Origin: JAXGTD01 sp040775095
GTDB lineage: Bacteria; Pseudomonadota; Gammaproteobacteria; Chromatiales; Chromatiaceae
Assembly (NCBI GenBank): GCA_040775095.1
Contig: JAXGTD010000006.1
Location: forward strand, 1-64,000
Direction of reading: 5' to 3'
Length of the DNA stretch: 64,000 nucleotides
How positions within the stretch are numbered: the first letter of the stretch is position 1; every line of letters begins with the position of its first letter. A program made the position numbers and the translations under genes. The notes beneath the pieces were generated by a model. The model made no database searches. It had not been told where the DNA came from and saw only the letters and a list, made by a program, of their open reading frames with translations. Below, piece by piece: positions 45,723 to 54,919 of the stretch.

Positions 45723-47493
45723 GCTCACCACGATCGGCCAGGGTTGCGACCTCAATGCGATCGCGGCCTCCCCGCTTGGCCCGATACAGCGCGAGATCCG
45801 CCGCCTCCGTCAGGCGCTCGGCGGACGGAAACTGTGGAAACGCCGCGATTCCCCCACTGAAGCTGCAACGGAACTTCTCGTCGCCCACATAGAAGACGAC
45901 ATCCTTGAAGGCCTCGCGGATCTCATCGAGAATCTCCCGAGCCTGTTGTGCATCGATGCCGCCGAGGACCACGGCAAACTCCTCTCCACCGTAGCGCCCC
46001 ACCAGATCCGACTCCCGCAGACGCAGCCGCAGACCCCGGCTCAGCGCCACCAGTACCTGATCGCCCGCCGGGTGGCCGTAGCTGTCGTTGACCCGTTTGA
46101 ACCGATCGACGTCGATCATCGCGAAACACATCGGACGCCCCTCGCGGCGGGCGTCGGCGAGACCGATGTCGAGAAACTGCATGATGGTGTTGTGGTTGAA
46201 CAGGCCGGTCAGTCCGTCGCGAACCATCAGCGCGTGCAGCGCGCGCATGCGCTCGGCCCGCAGGCTCACCTCGGTCACCAGGCGGGCCGGGTCGACTGGC
46301 TTGGTGAGGAAGCCGTCGGCGCCCACCTCCATCGCCTCGAACTGGCGCATGATGTCCGTCTCCGATGAGACATAGATGATTGGGAGGCTGACGTAGCCCG
46401 GCACCTGGCGCAGCACCCGTGCCAATTCCGGCCCGGAGCACTCGGGCATGTACATGTCCATCAGCACCAGGTCGGCGTTGAAGCCGTCGAGGAGCCCCAA
46501 CACCTCGCCTGGACACGTCGCCGAGCGGGTGACCATGCCGGCCTCTTCCAACACCAGCGCGTGCCAATCGGCAACGTCGGGGTCGTCGTCGATGACCAGC
46601 ACGTGAAAGGGCGCCGGCGGCTCGCGCCTGGTGAGGCGATCGAGCAGCTCGACCATCTCGGTGATCCTCACCGGTTTCGTGCAATAGGCGCCTCCGCCGA
46701 CCTTGACGGCCTTGAGCCGCGCCTCGAAGGTATCGTAGCCGGAGATGAAGATACAGGGGAGCCGGACGGCCGTTTGCTCGAAAATGGTCTCCAACGCCTC
46801 CGGGCCGGCATGCACACCCTCCGGGAAGAGCACATCCATGATGAGCGCCGCGGGCGAACGCAGGGAGACCGCTTCCACCAGGGTATCGATGGTCGAGAAC
46901 GGCATGACCTGATAGCCAAAGCAGGCGAGTTGACCGGATAACTGCTCGGCGAGCCCCTTGTCGTCGTCGCACAGATAGATCAGCTTGTCGCTGCGCTCAC
47001 CGCCGCCGTTTTCGGCCCCCGGGCGGGTCGCCACATCCGCTTCAGAGCACGACTCCGCCGGCGAGCCAGGTGCCCATTGCTGTGCGCCTGGCGACTCCCA
47101 CCCGCCCAGCGACTGGTCGGACGCGTTCTCGCCGCCCGGGGCACGCTCATCGGGAGTCGTCAACCGCGGGTCGGAAAGCCGGTCGAGTATCTCCCGCAGC
47201 AGCGCCACCAGGGCGGGCTGCGTCGGCCCTGATCGAGCCAGACTCTGCTTCAGCGCCTCGTCGGCTTGCGCCGCAAGCTCGGCGATCGCGGGAAAGCCAA
47301 AGGACGCACTGGAGCCCTTGAGGGTGTGGAAAAAGCGTTCCAGCGCACCGAGTTGATCCTCCTCCGCAATGCCGGTGCCAATGACAGAGGCCATCTCTCG
47401 GGCAAGCCCCAGCCGCTCCGGCAGTTGCGCCAGAAACGAGGCCCGCAATCGCGCCTTACGGGCATGGAACGATTCCGATCGGCTGCTCGACAT
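45712..47493 (-). CDS. Diguanylate cyclase with Hpt-REC-REC-GGDEF architecture
   Basis: 593 residues, cytoplasmic. Residues 40-115 form an Hpt domain with phosphorylatable His56 in RFFHTLKGSS. A first receiver (170-290) has acidic DDD at 176-178 and acceptor Asp220 (IMDVLFPEG). A second receiver (297-415) has acceptor Asp346 (LMDMYMPE) and LTKPVD. The GGDEF domain has GGEEF at 502-506, compatible with activity, and an intact RxxD inhibitory site (Arg493-Asp496) exactly five residues before it, so product feedback is expected. It should make c-di-GMP when phosphorylated by the operon's CheA. Compared with WspR (REC-GGDEF) it has an extra Hpt and an extra receiver. The start at ATG 47493 has only a weak ribosome site. 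Confidence 0.9.
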   Translation of the reverse strand: MSSSRSESFHARKARLRASFLAQLPERLGLAREMASVIGTGIAEEDQLGALERFFHTLKGSSASFGFPAIAELAAQADEALKQSLARSGPTQPALVALLREILDRLSDPRLTTPDERAPGGENASDQSLGGWESPGAQQWAPGSPAESCSEADVATRPGAENGGGERSDKLIYLCDDDKGLAEQLSGQLACFGYQVMPFSTIDTLVEAVSLRSPAALIMDVLFPEGVHAGPEALETIFEQTAVRLPCIFISGYDTFEARLKAVKVGGGAYCTKPVRITEMVELLDRLTRREPPAPFHVLVIDDDPDVADWHALVLEEAGMVTRSATCPGEVLGLLDGFNADLVLMDMYMPECSGPELARVLRQVPGYVSLPIIYVSSETDIMRQFEAMEVGADGFLTKPVDPARLVTEVSLRAERMRALHALMVRDGLTGLFNHNTIMQFLDIGLADARREGRPMCFAMIDVDRFKRVNDSYGHPAGDQVLVALSRGLRLRLRESDLVGRYGGEEFAVVLGGIDAQQAREILDEIREAFKDVVFYVGDEKFRCSFSGGIAAFPQFPSAERLTEAADLALYRAKRGGRDRIEVATLADRGEHVR

Positions 47494-47542
47494 CGCGCTT
47501 CTTACCCCGTTGTTGTCGCGTCTCGCGGCATTGGTCTTGCCA

Positions 47543-47923
47543 TCAACGATCGGGACCACCGATATCGGCCGGCGGCCGGCTCCGTGACACGAGGGCCGGC
47601 AAGGCCTCCTCCAGAGACGCATCCTTGATCAGGACCCCGGCCAGCCCCGGCGCCTGCAGGCGAAGCGGCTCGGGGTCGTCGCCAGTGAGCAGTACGAACG
47701 GCGTCTCATCACCCTGGTCACGCAATTCCCGGAACAGATCCAGACCGCTGACCAGCGGCATGTTCATATCCGAGACGATCAGCTCGATGGGGTCCGTCCC
47801 CGCCAGGCGCTCCAGTGCCTCGACACCGTTTTCCGCCAGCAGACAGTCGTGTCCCGCATCCTCGAGAACGGCGGCCGCCATCTCTCCGGCCAATGGGTCA
47901 TCGTCGACAATCAGAATAAGCAC
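47543..47923 (-). CDS. Single-domain response regulator (CheY-like)
   Basis: 126 residues, one receiver domain only. GTG start at 47923 with GGAGG six bases upstream; the in-frame ATG further upstream has no such site. The acidic pocket is IVDDDP, the acceptor Asp52 in VSDMNMP, the Thr in LLTGDD and the Lys in LIKDAS. With no output domain it may be a phosphate sink, a phosphorelay intermediate between CheA and the Hpt of the cyclase, or a signal to another target. It lies between cheA and the cyclase gene, 49 bases from the latter. Confidence 0.88.
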   Translation of the reverse strand: MLILIVDDDPLAGEMAAAVLEDAGHDCLLAENGVEALERLAGTDPIELIVSDMNMPLVSGLDLFRELRDQGDETPFVLLTGDDPEPLRLQAPGLAGVLIKDASLEEALPALVSRSRPPADIGGPDR

Positions 47924-48034
47924 GTTTGGCCTCCGGTTGCAAAACTGTTCCCGCCGAATCACCCCGCCCTCGGGGGGTCGCTCGCCAACGGGGGGCGGCG
48001 CAACGCGCGCGCCATCCGGGGTGGGGCCCCCGCG

Positions 48035-50236
48035 TCAACCCACCAGATTACGCAGTGTCTCGAGCAGGCTGGACTGCTCGAAATCGCTCTTGACGATGTA
48101 CGCATCCGCGCCGACCTCGATCCCGCGGCGCTTGTCTTCCTCCTTCTGGCGCGAGGTGATGATCACGATTGGCACCGTACGGTACCGCTCATGTTCCCGT
48201 AGTTTTGCCGTCAGCGAGAATCCGTCCAGGCGGGGCATCTCCACATCGGTCAGCACCGCATCAAAATGCCCGCCAACGGCCTTCTGCCAGCCGTCGAGTC
48301 CGTCCTCTGCGGTCGTGACGCGATAGCCATAGGCCTGCAGCACCTCCTGCTCGATCTCGCGCGTGTTCAACGAGTCGTCGACGACCAGGATGTGTCGGGG
48401 CTGCGCATCCTCGGCCCGGGCGGGTCCCGCGGTACTGCTTCGCAGCGCGGTCTCGCCCCAGACCCGGCGAGCCACCTCCATGATGCTCGGCGCCTGCAGG
48501 ACGCTGACCAGTGCATCATCGCCCGCGGAGACGATGCCACCGATCAGGTGGCAGTCACGCATGTGGGCTGGCAGTGGCTTGATCAACATATCCCCTTCGT
48601 CCAGGAGGCGGTCGACCACCAGCCCGAGCTTGGATTGGGACACGCGAATCACCACCACCAGCCGCAGCGTCTGGTCGGCCTCACCGGTGCGCCCCGATGC
48701 GCTCACCGGCGCCGTCAGTCCGAGCAGCTCGGCGAGCGGAATCAACGGGACGAGCTCGTTGCGCAACACCACCGCCGGGCGGCCGGCGACGGTGATGGTC
48801 TCCCCGGGCGCCACGCGAATGATCTCAACCACGTGCTGGGCGGCCAGTGCGAACGCTTGGCCGCTGGTCTCGAACAACAACACCCGCATCAGCGCCAGCG
48901 ATAAGGGTAGCTTGAACCCGAGCGTGCTGCCCCGGCCAGGCCGGCTGGCGATCGTCACGCCGCCACGAAGGTCGTCGACGATGGTGCGCTTGACCACATC
49001 CAGGCCGACCCCCCGGCCGGAGAGGTCGGTGATGATGTCACTGGTGCTGAAGCCAGGCTCGAAGATCAGCTCCGCGACCTGTGCGTCCGAAAGCTGTTCG
49101 GCGTCGGCAGGATCCACCAGACCCCGTGCGATCGCCTTGGCAAGGATCCGCTGTCGGTTCAGCCCCGCCCCGTCATCCACCACGTCAACGGCCACACCGG
49201 CGCCCAACTGCCGCGCCGACACCCGGATCCGTCCCAGCGTGGGTTTGCCCGCGGCACGCCGGGTCTCCCCGTCTTCGATACCATGATCGACCGCGTTGCG
49301 CACGCTATGCACCAGGCAATCGCCGAGCCTCTCAATGATCTCCCGATCCAGCTCGACGTCGCCTCCGCTGGTCTCGCAGCTCACTTCCTTTCCCAGAGTA
49401 CGCCCAAGCTCCCGGACCATACGTGGCAAGGGGTCAAACACCATTGACAGCGGCAGCATCCGCAGCGCCAGCGCACGGTCGTTGAGGGCCATGGTGACCG
49501 AATCCTGGGCCTGGATCTCCTCGCGCAGTCCGTGGGCGAGCTCCTGCACCGCCCTCGCATGCTGGGCCAGCCCCCGCGCGATACCGGTTTGCCCCATCTC
49601 TCCGAGACACTGGGCGGTGTGGGCCAAGGCCTGGGCCTCGCGCGGATAACGGCGCAGCCGGGCCTGGCTCGAGAGCATCACCCCCAACAGCTGGATCAGC
49701 TCATCGAGCCGCGCCAGCGGCACCCGCACCGTCTCCTGGCGTTGTCCACGCGCCCGGGTCGGCTCGCTTCGATCCGCGGTGCCCGGTGCCGCAGCCCCGG
49801 GGGGGCCGTCCCCGCCGCCCTCTGGCGGGGCCATCGGCACCGGGGTCTCCCCGGTCAAGATCCTCGCCAGGTCGTCGCACAGCCCCTGGTCCAGCTCGAC
49901 CGGATCGGCGCCACTGACCTCAAGGAGGTCGACGCGGGTGCTGATCCCGTCGATTGCGCGCAGCAACAGATCCCCGATCTCGGGGCGATGCCGAAGACGG
50001 CCGTCGCGCAATGCCGCCAGTACATCCTCGAGCCGATGCGCGGTCTCGGCGATCCCGCCGAGCTTGAGCATCCGGGCAGAACCCTTCACCGTGTGTGCCG
50101 AGCGAAACAGGGCGCTGATGGCTTCTGCATCCTCGGGGGTCTCGTTCAGGGCGTTTACCCCGGCCTCCATCCCCGTGAGATGGTCGCGCGCCTCTTGGAC
50201 GAAGCGCCCGATGAATTTTTGGAGGTCCAATGCCAT
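48035..50236 (-). CDS. cheA: Hybrid chemotaxis kinase CheA-REC (WspE-like)
   Basis: 733 residues. The P1/Hpt domain has phosphorylatable His48 in SAHTVKGSARM. The P3 dimerisation region follows a Pro/Gly linker, without a P2 domain. The P4 kinase carries the N-box LVHSVRNAVDHGIE, DVVDDGAGLN and SGRGVGLDVVKR. P5 is a CheW-like domain (VLLFETSGQAFALAAQHVVEII). A C-terminal receiver has acceptor Asp664 in LTDVEMPRLDG. CheA-REC fusions are typical of alternative-cellular-function systems such as Wsp. It starts 23 bases after the cheR stop. The ATG at 50236 gives the typical MALDLQKFIGRF start. Confidence 0.94.
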   Translation of the reverse strand: MALDLQKFIGRFVQEARDHLTGMEAGVNALNETPEDAEAISALFRSAHTVKGSARMLKLGGIAETAHRLEDVLAALRDGRLRHRPEIGDLLLRAIDGISTRVDLLEVSGADPVELDQGLCDDLARILTGETPVPMAPPEGGGDGPPGAAAPGTADRSEPTRARGQRQETVRVPLARLDELIQLLGVMLSSQARLRRYPREAQALAHTAQCLGEMGQTGIARGLAQHARAVQELAHGLREEIQAQDSVTMALNDRALALRMLPLSMVFDPLPRMVRELGRTLGKEVSCETSGGDVELDREIIERLGDCLVHSVRNAVDHGIEDGETRRAAGKPTLGRIRVSARQLGAGVAVDVVDDGAGLNRQRILAKAIARGLVDPADAEQLSDAQVAELIFEPGFSTSDIITDLSGRGVGLDVVKRTIVDDLRGGVTIASRPGRGSTLGFKLPLSLALMRVLLFETSGQAFALAAQHVVEIIRVAPGETITVAGRPAVVLRNELVPLIPLAELLGLTAPVSASGRTGEADQTLRLVVVIRVSQSKLGLVVDRLLDEGDMLIKPLPAHMRDCHLIGGIVSAGDDALVSVLQAPSIMEVARRVWGETALRSSTAGPARAEDAQPRHILVVDDSLNTREIEQEVLQAYGYRVTTAEDGLDGWQKAVGGHFDAVLTDVEMPRLDGFSLTAKLREHERYRTVPIVIITSRQKEEDKRRGIEVGADAYIVKSDFEQSSLLETLRNLVG

Positions 50237-50259
50237 GATCCGGGCCCTGGGAGACGGCC

Positions 50260-51726
50260 TCAGGCCGCCGCATCCAGACGCGCAAGGTGGAACTGACACA
50301 ACGCCCGCAGATCGCTGATCGGTAGCGGTGGCGGCAATGGTCCGGCCTGTTCCATGGCGGCGCTCTCATCGTCGAGTTGCTGCAGCACACTGCGATAGGC
50401 GCGCCGAGCGAGCGTTCGATTGCCAAGGTCACGATAGGTCTCGGCCAACAGCAGGTGCGCGGGCCAGAAGGCCGTCTGCGCATAGACGGCGCGGCGGGCA
50501 TGGGCGATCGCCGCGTCCGGATCGCCCGCAAGGCGCGCCAGGCGGCCAAGCAGGGTCAGGGCCGGGGCGGACCAGGGATCGTCGCCGAGCGCACGCTCGG
50601 CCGCCGCCCCGGCCGCCTGTGCCTGTCCCTGCTCGAGCTGGAGCCAGGCCAACAGCACCAGTGGCCGCGCGCCAACTGGATCGGATCCACTCTCGGCCAG
50701 GGGAAGCAGCTCCTGCAGTGCCCGCTCCAACCGACCTTCGCGCACCAGCTCCAGCGCGCGCTCGAGGGCCCCATCATGGGGAGAGATGGCAGACCGCCGC
50801 GCCGCGGACGACCTCGAATCGGGCCGCGTCGCCGCGCCAGATACGCGCGCGCCGCGCCGCGCCGTGGGCGCGGGAGGGGTGACGCGTGTCCGGGCGGCTG
50901 TTGGCGCGGTCGCCGGTTCAGTACCAGCCCGCGCAAAATACCAAACGCCGTCCTCTTCACACCGGGTCAGCAGACCGAGATCGTTGGCCAGGACCTCCGC
51001 CGTCCCGACGATCAGACAACCCCGCGGCGCCAGAAGCTCTCCCAACCGACGCTGCACCAGGATGCGCGTATCGGCGTCGAAGTAGATCGACAGGTTGCGA
51101 TAGAAGATCAGATCCTGGCCCCTTAAACCGCCAGGATAGGGCCAGTCGAGAAGATTAAGGTGACTAAAATGGACCCGACCACGAATCTCGTCGGCCAGAC
51201 AAAGCGTTTCGTCTGGCCCCCGACGGAACCAGCGCTCGATCAGCGCCGGCGAGAGCGCGCGAAACGAGTGGGGCCGGAAACATCCTTTGCGCGCCCGCTC
51301 CAGGGCCTCGGGGTCGACATCGCAGGCGTTGATGCTGAACCAGTCGAGGGCAGCACGACCCCAACGTTCACACAACGCCATGGCGATGGAGAACGGCTCC
51401 TCACCGCTTGAACAGCCCACCGAGAGTATGCGTATGGGAGCAACATCCGGGCGTGCGGCCAGCAGGCGCGGCCCGAGGCGATCGGTCAGCCATCGCAGGT
51501 GCAGTGGCTCGCGATAGAAATAGGTCTCGTTGATCGTGAGTAGGCTGGCGAGCGCCGCCAGCTCGTCCGGGTCCTTGGCCAAGCGCTCCAGATAGGCGCC
51601 AAGATACGCCTCCCCGGTGATACGCATGCGCCGGTCAAGACCGCCGCGCAGCGAGTCCTCCGCGGGGCCATCGATGCGCATGCCAAGCCGCTCGCGTACC
51701 AGGGCCTTGGCCGCCGCGAAATCCAT
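50260..51726 (-). CDS. cheR: CheR methyltransferase with C-terminal TPR region (WspC-like)
   Basis: 488 residues. Methylates receptor glutamates using SAM. The CheR N-domain includes LLTINETYFYREP; the SAM site is ILSVGCSSGEEPFSIAM (100-116); the FYRNLSIYFD motif corresponds to the usual NVLIYF. After a low-complexity linker (about 275-330) come tetratricopeptide-like repeats (ALELVREGRLERALQELL, LGRLARLAGDPDAAIAHARRAV), as in WspC-type CheR proteins. ATG 51726 overlaps the cheB stop by one base; a GTG directly before it is an alternative. Confidence 0.92.
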   Translation of the reverse strand: MDFAAAKALVRERLGMRIDGPAEDSLRGGLDRRMRITGEAYLGAYLERLAKDPDELAALASLLTINETYFYREPLHLRWLTDRLGPRLLAARPDVAPIRILSVGCSSGEEPFSIAMALCERWGRAALDWFSINACDVDPEALERARKGCFRPHSFRALSPALIERWFRRGPDETLCLADEIRGRVHFSHLNLLDWPYPGGLRGQDLIFYRNLSIYFDADTRILVQRRLGELLAPRGCLIVGTAEVLANDLGLLTRCEEDGVWYFARAGTEPATAPTAARTRVTPPAPTARRGARVSGAATRPDSRSSAARRSAISPHDGALERALELVREGRLERALQELLPLAESGSDPVGARPLVLLAWLQLEQGQAQAAGAAAERALGDDPWSAPALTLLGRLARLAGDPDAAIAHARRAVYAQTAFWPAHLLLAETYRDLGNRTLARRAYRSVLQQLDDESAAMEQAGPLPPPLPISDLRALCQFHLARLDAAA

Positions 51727-52823
51727 CACCGGCCCCCGCGGGGCGACGGCTCGCGCCCGACCTTGTACACGCTGCTCACGAGCTCACCGGCGATCCGCGC
51801 CAACGGCAGAATACGCGCGACATGACCGCTGGCGACGGCCTCGCGGTTCATGCCGTAGACCACGGAGCTGGCCTCATCCTGCGCAAGCGTCAACCCCCCC
51901 GCCAAGGCGATGGATAAAATTCCACGGGCACCGTCGCGCCCCATGCCGGTGAGGATCACGCCAATCGCGTCGCGGCCCGCCACATCCGCGACAGAACATA
52001 GCAGCCGGTCGCAGCTCGGGTGATAGATGTCGCGCTGCGCGCGCGGCTCCACCCGCGCGCTCCCCCGTGCGGTGACCGACAGGTGGCCACTGGAATCGGC
52101 AAAATAGACATGCCCGGCCAACAGGGGCTCGCCGTCGCGGGCGACCGACACCTGCAATGGACACAGTCCGTCAAGCCATTGGGCCATGCCGGCCACGAAG
52201 CCGTCGGAGATGTGCTGCGCAACCAGAATCGGAGCGGGAAAGCCCACCGGTAGTGCCGGCAGGAGCTGGGCAAGGGCCTGTGGCCCGCCCGTGGAGGCCG
52301 CGATGGCGACCAATCCACGCCCCGCGCCGGCGTCCACCTCTTTCGGCCAGCGCTCGCACCCGCCATCACGCGCCGTGGGACTCGTCGGGCCCCCTGTTCG
52401 CTGGCCAACGCGCGGGCGTAGGTGCCGGATCACCGGCACCCCGGCGAGCATCAGCAGTCGCGCGGTGAAGGCGGGGCCATCGTCCACGCTTGGCTTGGCG
52501 ATCGCCTCGAGCGCGCCGCGCGTGACGGCGGCCATCGCGTTGGCGGCATCGGCGACATCGGAAACGACGACGATGCGCGTCGCCCGGGTGCTCATGATCT
52601 CGCAAATCGCCTCCATCCCGTCCATGACCGGCATCTGCAGGTCCATCGTGACGATGTCCGGGGCAAGCGCCAGCACCCGCTCGACCGCCTCGCGACCATT
52701 CCTGGCCTCGCCGCAGACTTCAAGCCTCGGGGCCTCGTCGATCAGGGCACGGATCAGGTGCCGCGCGGTCGCGCTGTCGTCCACGACAAGCACGCGCACG
52801 GGAGGCCTGGACGGCGTCATCAT
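51726..52823 (-). CDS. cheB: CheB receptor methylesterase
   Basis: 365 residues. The receiver domain has acidic DD (15-16) and acceptor Asp61 (TMDLQMPVMDG). The methylesterase domain has the complete triad: Ser177 in AASTGGPQAL, His204 in VAQHISDGF and Asp297 in LTGMGRDGARG. It removes methyl groups from the receptor, opposing CheR. It starts inside the MCP stop (ATGA overlap), so receptor and adaptation enzymes are translationally coupled. Confidence 0.95.
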   Translation of the reverse strand: MMTPSRPPVRVLVVDDSATARHLIRALIDEAPRLEVCGEARNGREAVERVLALAPDIVTMDLQMPVMDGMEAICEIMSTRATRIVVVSDVADAANAMAAVTRGALEAIAKPSVDDGPAFTARLLMLAGVPVIRHLRPRVGQRTGGPTSPTARDGGCERWPKEVDAGAGRGLVAIAASTGGPQALAQLLPALPVGFPAPILVAQHISDGFVAGMAQWLDGLCPLQVSVARDGEPLLAGHVYFADSSGHLSVTARGSARVEPRAQRDIYHPSCDRLLCSVADVAGRDAIGVILTGMGRDGARGILSIALAGGLTLAQDEASSVVYGMNREAVASGHVARILPLARIAGELVSSVYKVGREPSPRGGR

Positions 52824-54772
52824 GGATCCTGGTCCGCCCGCGGCACGCCGATGGATGGCCGACGTTTTAGCGTGAAGCTGTCGACCCCGTCTTTGAGTCG
52901 CGCCGACAGCGCGGTCATGTCCTGAGCGATGGTCGCAATACGCCGCACCGACTGGGCGGTATCGGCACTGGCCGTGACGATCTCACGCAGCGCCACCACC
53001 ACCTGATCGCTGGCCGTCTTCTGCTGCTGGCTCGACAGGCTGATCTGCTGTGCCGCCCCGGTCGTCTCCGCGGCACCCTCGACCATCGCCGCGAGCAGCT
53101 CGGAGGTCTGCGACGACTCCTCCATTCCGAGGCGGACGCTGGCGGCCCCCTTTTCGGAGGTCACCACCAACCGGCCAATGGACGACTGGATCTGACCCAC
53201 CCTGGTCGCGATCTCGCTGGTGGACTCGGTGACCGAATCCGCCAGGCGGCGGATCTCCGCGGCCACGACACCGAATCGCTTGCCGGCCTCCCCCGCGGAC
53301 GATGCCTCCAGCGCGGCGTTGAACGCGATGAGCTTGGTCTGATCCGCGACCGTATTGATGATGTCCATGATGCGGGAGATCTCCTTGGACTTATTGCCCA
53401 GGTCGACGATCTCGGCCAGTGCGTCCTTGTTGTCGCGGCTGATCTCACCCATCCGGGACAGCAGCCGCTGCATCGCCTCGGAGCCACCGCGGCTGTCTTC
53501 CAACGTACGCCGGGCCACATCGACCACGGTCTCCGAATACTCCGCGATCTGCGTCGAGGATGCGGACAACTCTTCCATGGTCGACGTGATCTCCGCCACC
53601 GAGGCCGACATCTCACTGGAGGTGGCCGCCTGTCCGTCCACCGATCGCGCGATCTCGCCAGCCGCCGCGAGCGCGCTGGATGCATTGTCGCGGACCTCCG
53701 CCACGAGCTCGTTGAGGCGATGACGCATCGCGTTGGCGGCGCGCGCCAGTGCCGCCAGCTCGTCCTTGCCACCGGCCGGGATGTCCCGGCTGAGATCGCC
53801 CGCGGCGACCCGATCCACACCCGCGGCCAGGATCCGGATGCGCCCACCCAGGGAGCGCGCCGTCAACTGTGCGACCAAGAGGCAAAACAGCATCGCAAGC
53901 CCGGCGACCAGCCAGGCGTGGTTGGTGGCATCGGCGAGCACTCGCTGATGGCGCAGTCGGTCCTTCGCCACCTCCAGGACGCCCAGCGGTTGGCCCGAGT
54001 AGTCTTGCACCAGCTGCGCCAGGATCAGCATCGAGCGTCCATCGACCGTCACTTGCCGTACCTGCGGCTGCCCCGCCAGCGCCGCGCGGAGTGTCTCCTC
54101 ATCGAGCAACGGGTCCGCCTCGCCGAAGGTGCTCGCGAAGGTCTCGAGCTTGCCATCACGCAGCCACAGCAGGGCGGCGTCCGCCCCGTGGGTCGCCTTG
54201 AAAGCGTCGAAGAACGGCGGACCGAAGGACATACCGAGCTCGACGCTGCCCACGTGCTGCCCGTCGTGGAAGACGGGCACCATGCCGCGCGCCCCAAGGC
54301 CGGCGACACCGATCTCCAGACCGCGATGGGGTTCGAGCTTGGAATTGGTATCCACGACGGAATGGCGGAACGACGACAGGTCATCGCCGAACTTTTCCGG
54401 TTGATGCAACCGCAGGAAGGAGCGCGCCGCCGGGGTGTGGAACTGGAACTGCACGACCCCATAGTCCACCGCCAGGATTTGAAAAGCTGGCACCAAGGCC
54501 GCCTCCAGCCCGGCGCGGTCACCGGCCGCGAGGTATTTCTGGACGTCCGGTAAGCTGGCCACCAGCGCGCTCATCGCCTCGGCCATCCGCGACTCCGCCG
54601 CGACACTGACCAGGATCGCCTGCGCAAGCCCCTCCAACTCCGAGCGCTCGGCATCGAGCATCACCTTGTGCAGATTTCGCAGACTGCCCCAGGTGAGCCC
54701 CCCCAACGCCAACGCGATGGCGAGCACCATGCCGAGCATGATGTTGGCCCAAAGGTGGAGATTCTTGAACAT
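52820..54772 (-). CDS. Methyl-accepting chemotaxis protein with periplasmic Cache-like sensor
   Basis: 650 residues. Membrane helices at about 10-28 and 286-304 enclose a periplasmic domain that looks like a single Cache-3 type sensor (FQFHTPAARSFLRLHQPEKFGDDL, RGLEIGVAGLGARGMVPVFHDG, VGSVELGMSF). A HAMP domain (about 305-360) and a long helical signalling domain follow, with the hairpin tip VADQTKLIAFNAALEASSAGEAGKRFGVVA. The tip is of the variant FNAALEASSAGE kind rather than the flagellar type. There is no C-terminal CheR-binding pentapeptide. First gene of the eight-gene operon, and its only receptor. Confidence 0.94.
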   Translation of the reverse strand: MFKNLHLWANIMLGMVLAIALALGGLTWGSLRNLHKVMLDAERSELEGLAQAILVSVAAESRMAEAMSALVASLPDVQKYLAAGDRAGLEAALVPAFQILAVDYGVVQFQFHTPAARSFLRLHQPEKFGDDLSSFRHSVVDTNSKLEPHRGLEIGVAGLGARGMVPVFHDGQHVGSVELGMSFGPPFFDAFKATHGADAALLWLRDGKLETFASTFGEADPLLDEETLRAALAGQPQVRQVTVDGRSMLILAQLVQDYSGQPLGVLEVAKDRLRHQRVLADATNHAWLVAGLAMLFCLLVAQLTARSLGGRIRILAAGVDRVAAGDLSRDIPAGGKDELAALARAANAMRHRLNELVAEVRDNASSALAAAGEIARSVDGQAATSSEMSASVAEITSTMEELSASSTQIAEYSETVVDVARRTLEDSRGGSEAMQRLLSRMGEISRDNKDALAEIVDLGNKSKEISRIMDIINTVADQTKLIAFNAALEASSAGEAGKRFGVVAAEIRRLADSVTESTSEIATRVGQIQSSIGRLVVTSEKGAASVRLGMEESSQTSELLAAMVEGAAETTGAAQQISLSSQQQKTASDQVVVALREIVTASADTAQSVRRIATIAQDMTALSARLKDGVDSFTLKRRPSIGVPRADQDP

Positions 54773-54919
54773 TGCGAGGCCCTTTGACGCATGAGTGGGA
54801 TGCTGGTCGTCGGCCGGCCCTGGTCTAAATCAGGCGTACCGACCGCGGACGCGGCCTATCCTATTCCGTCTCGCTCAACGGCGCATGGCGGCCAACCGCG
54901 CCCCGCGCCCTTCACCGCC

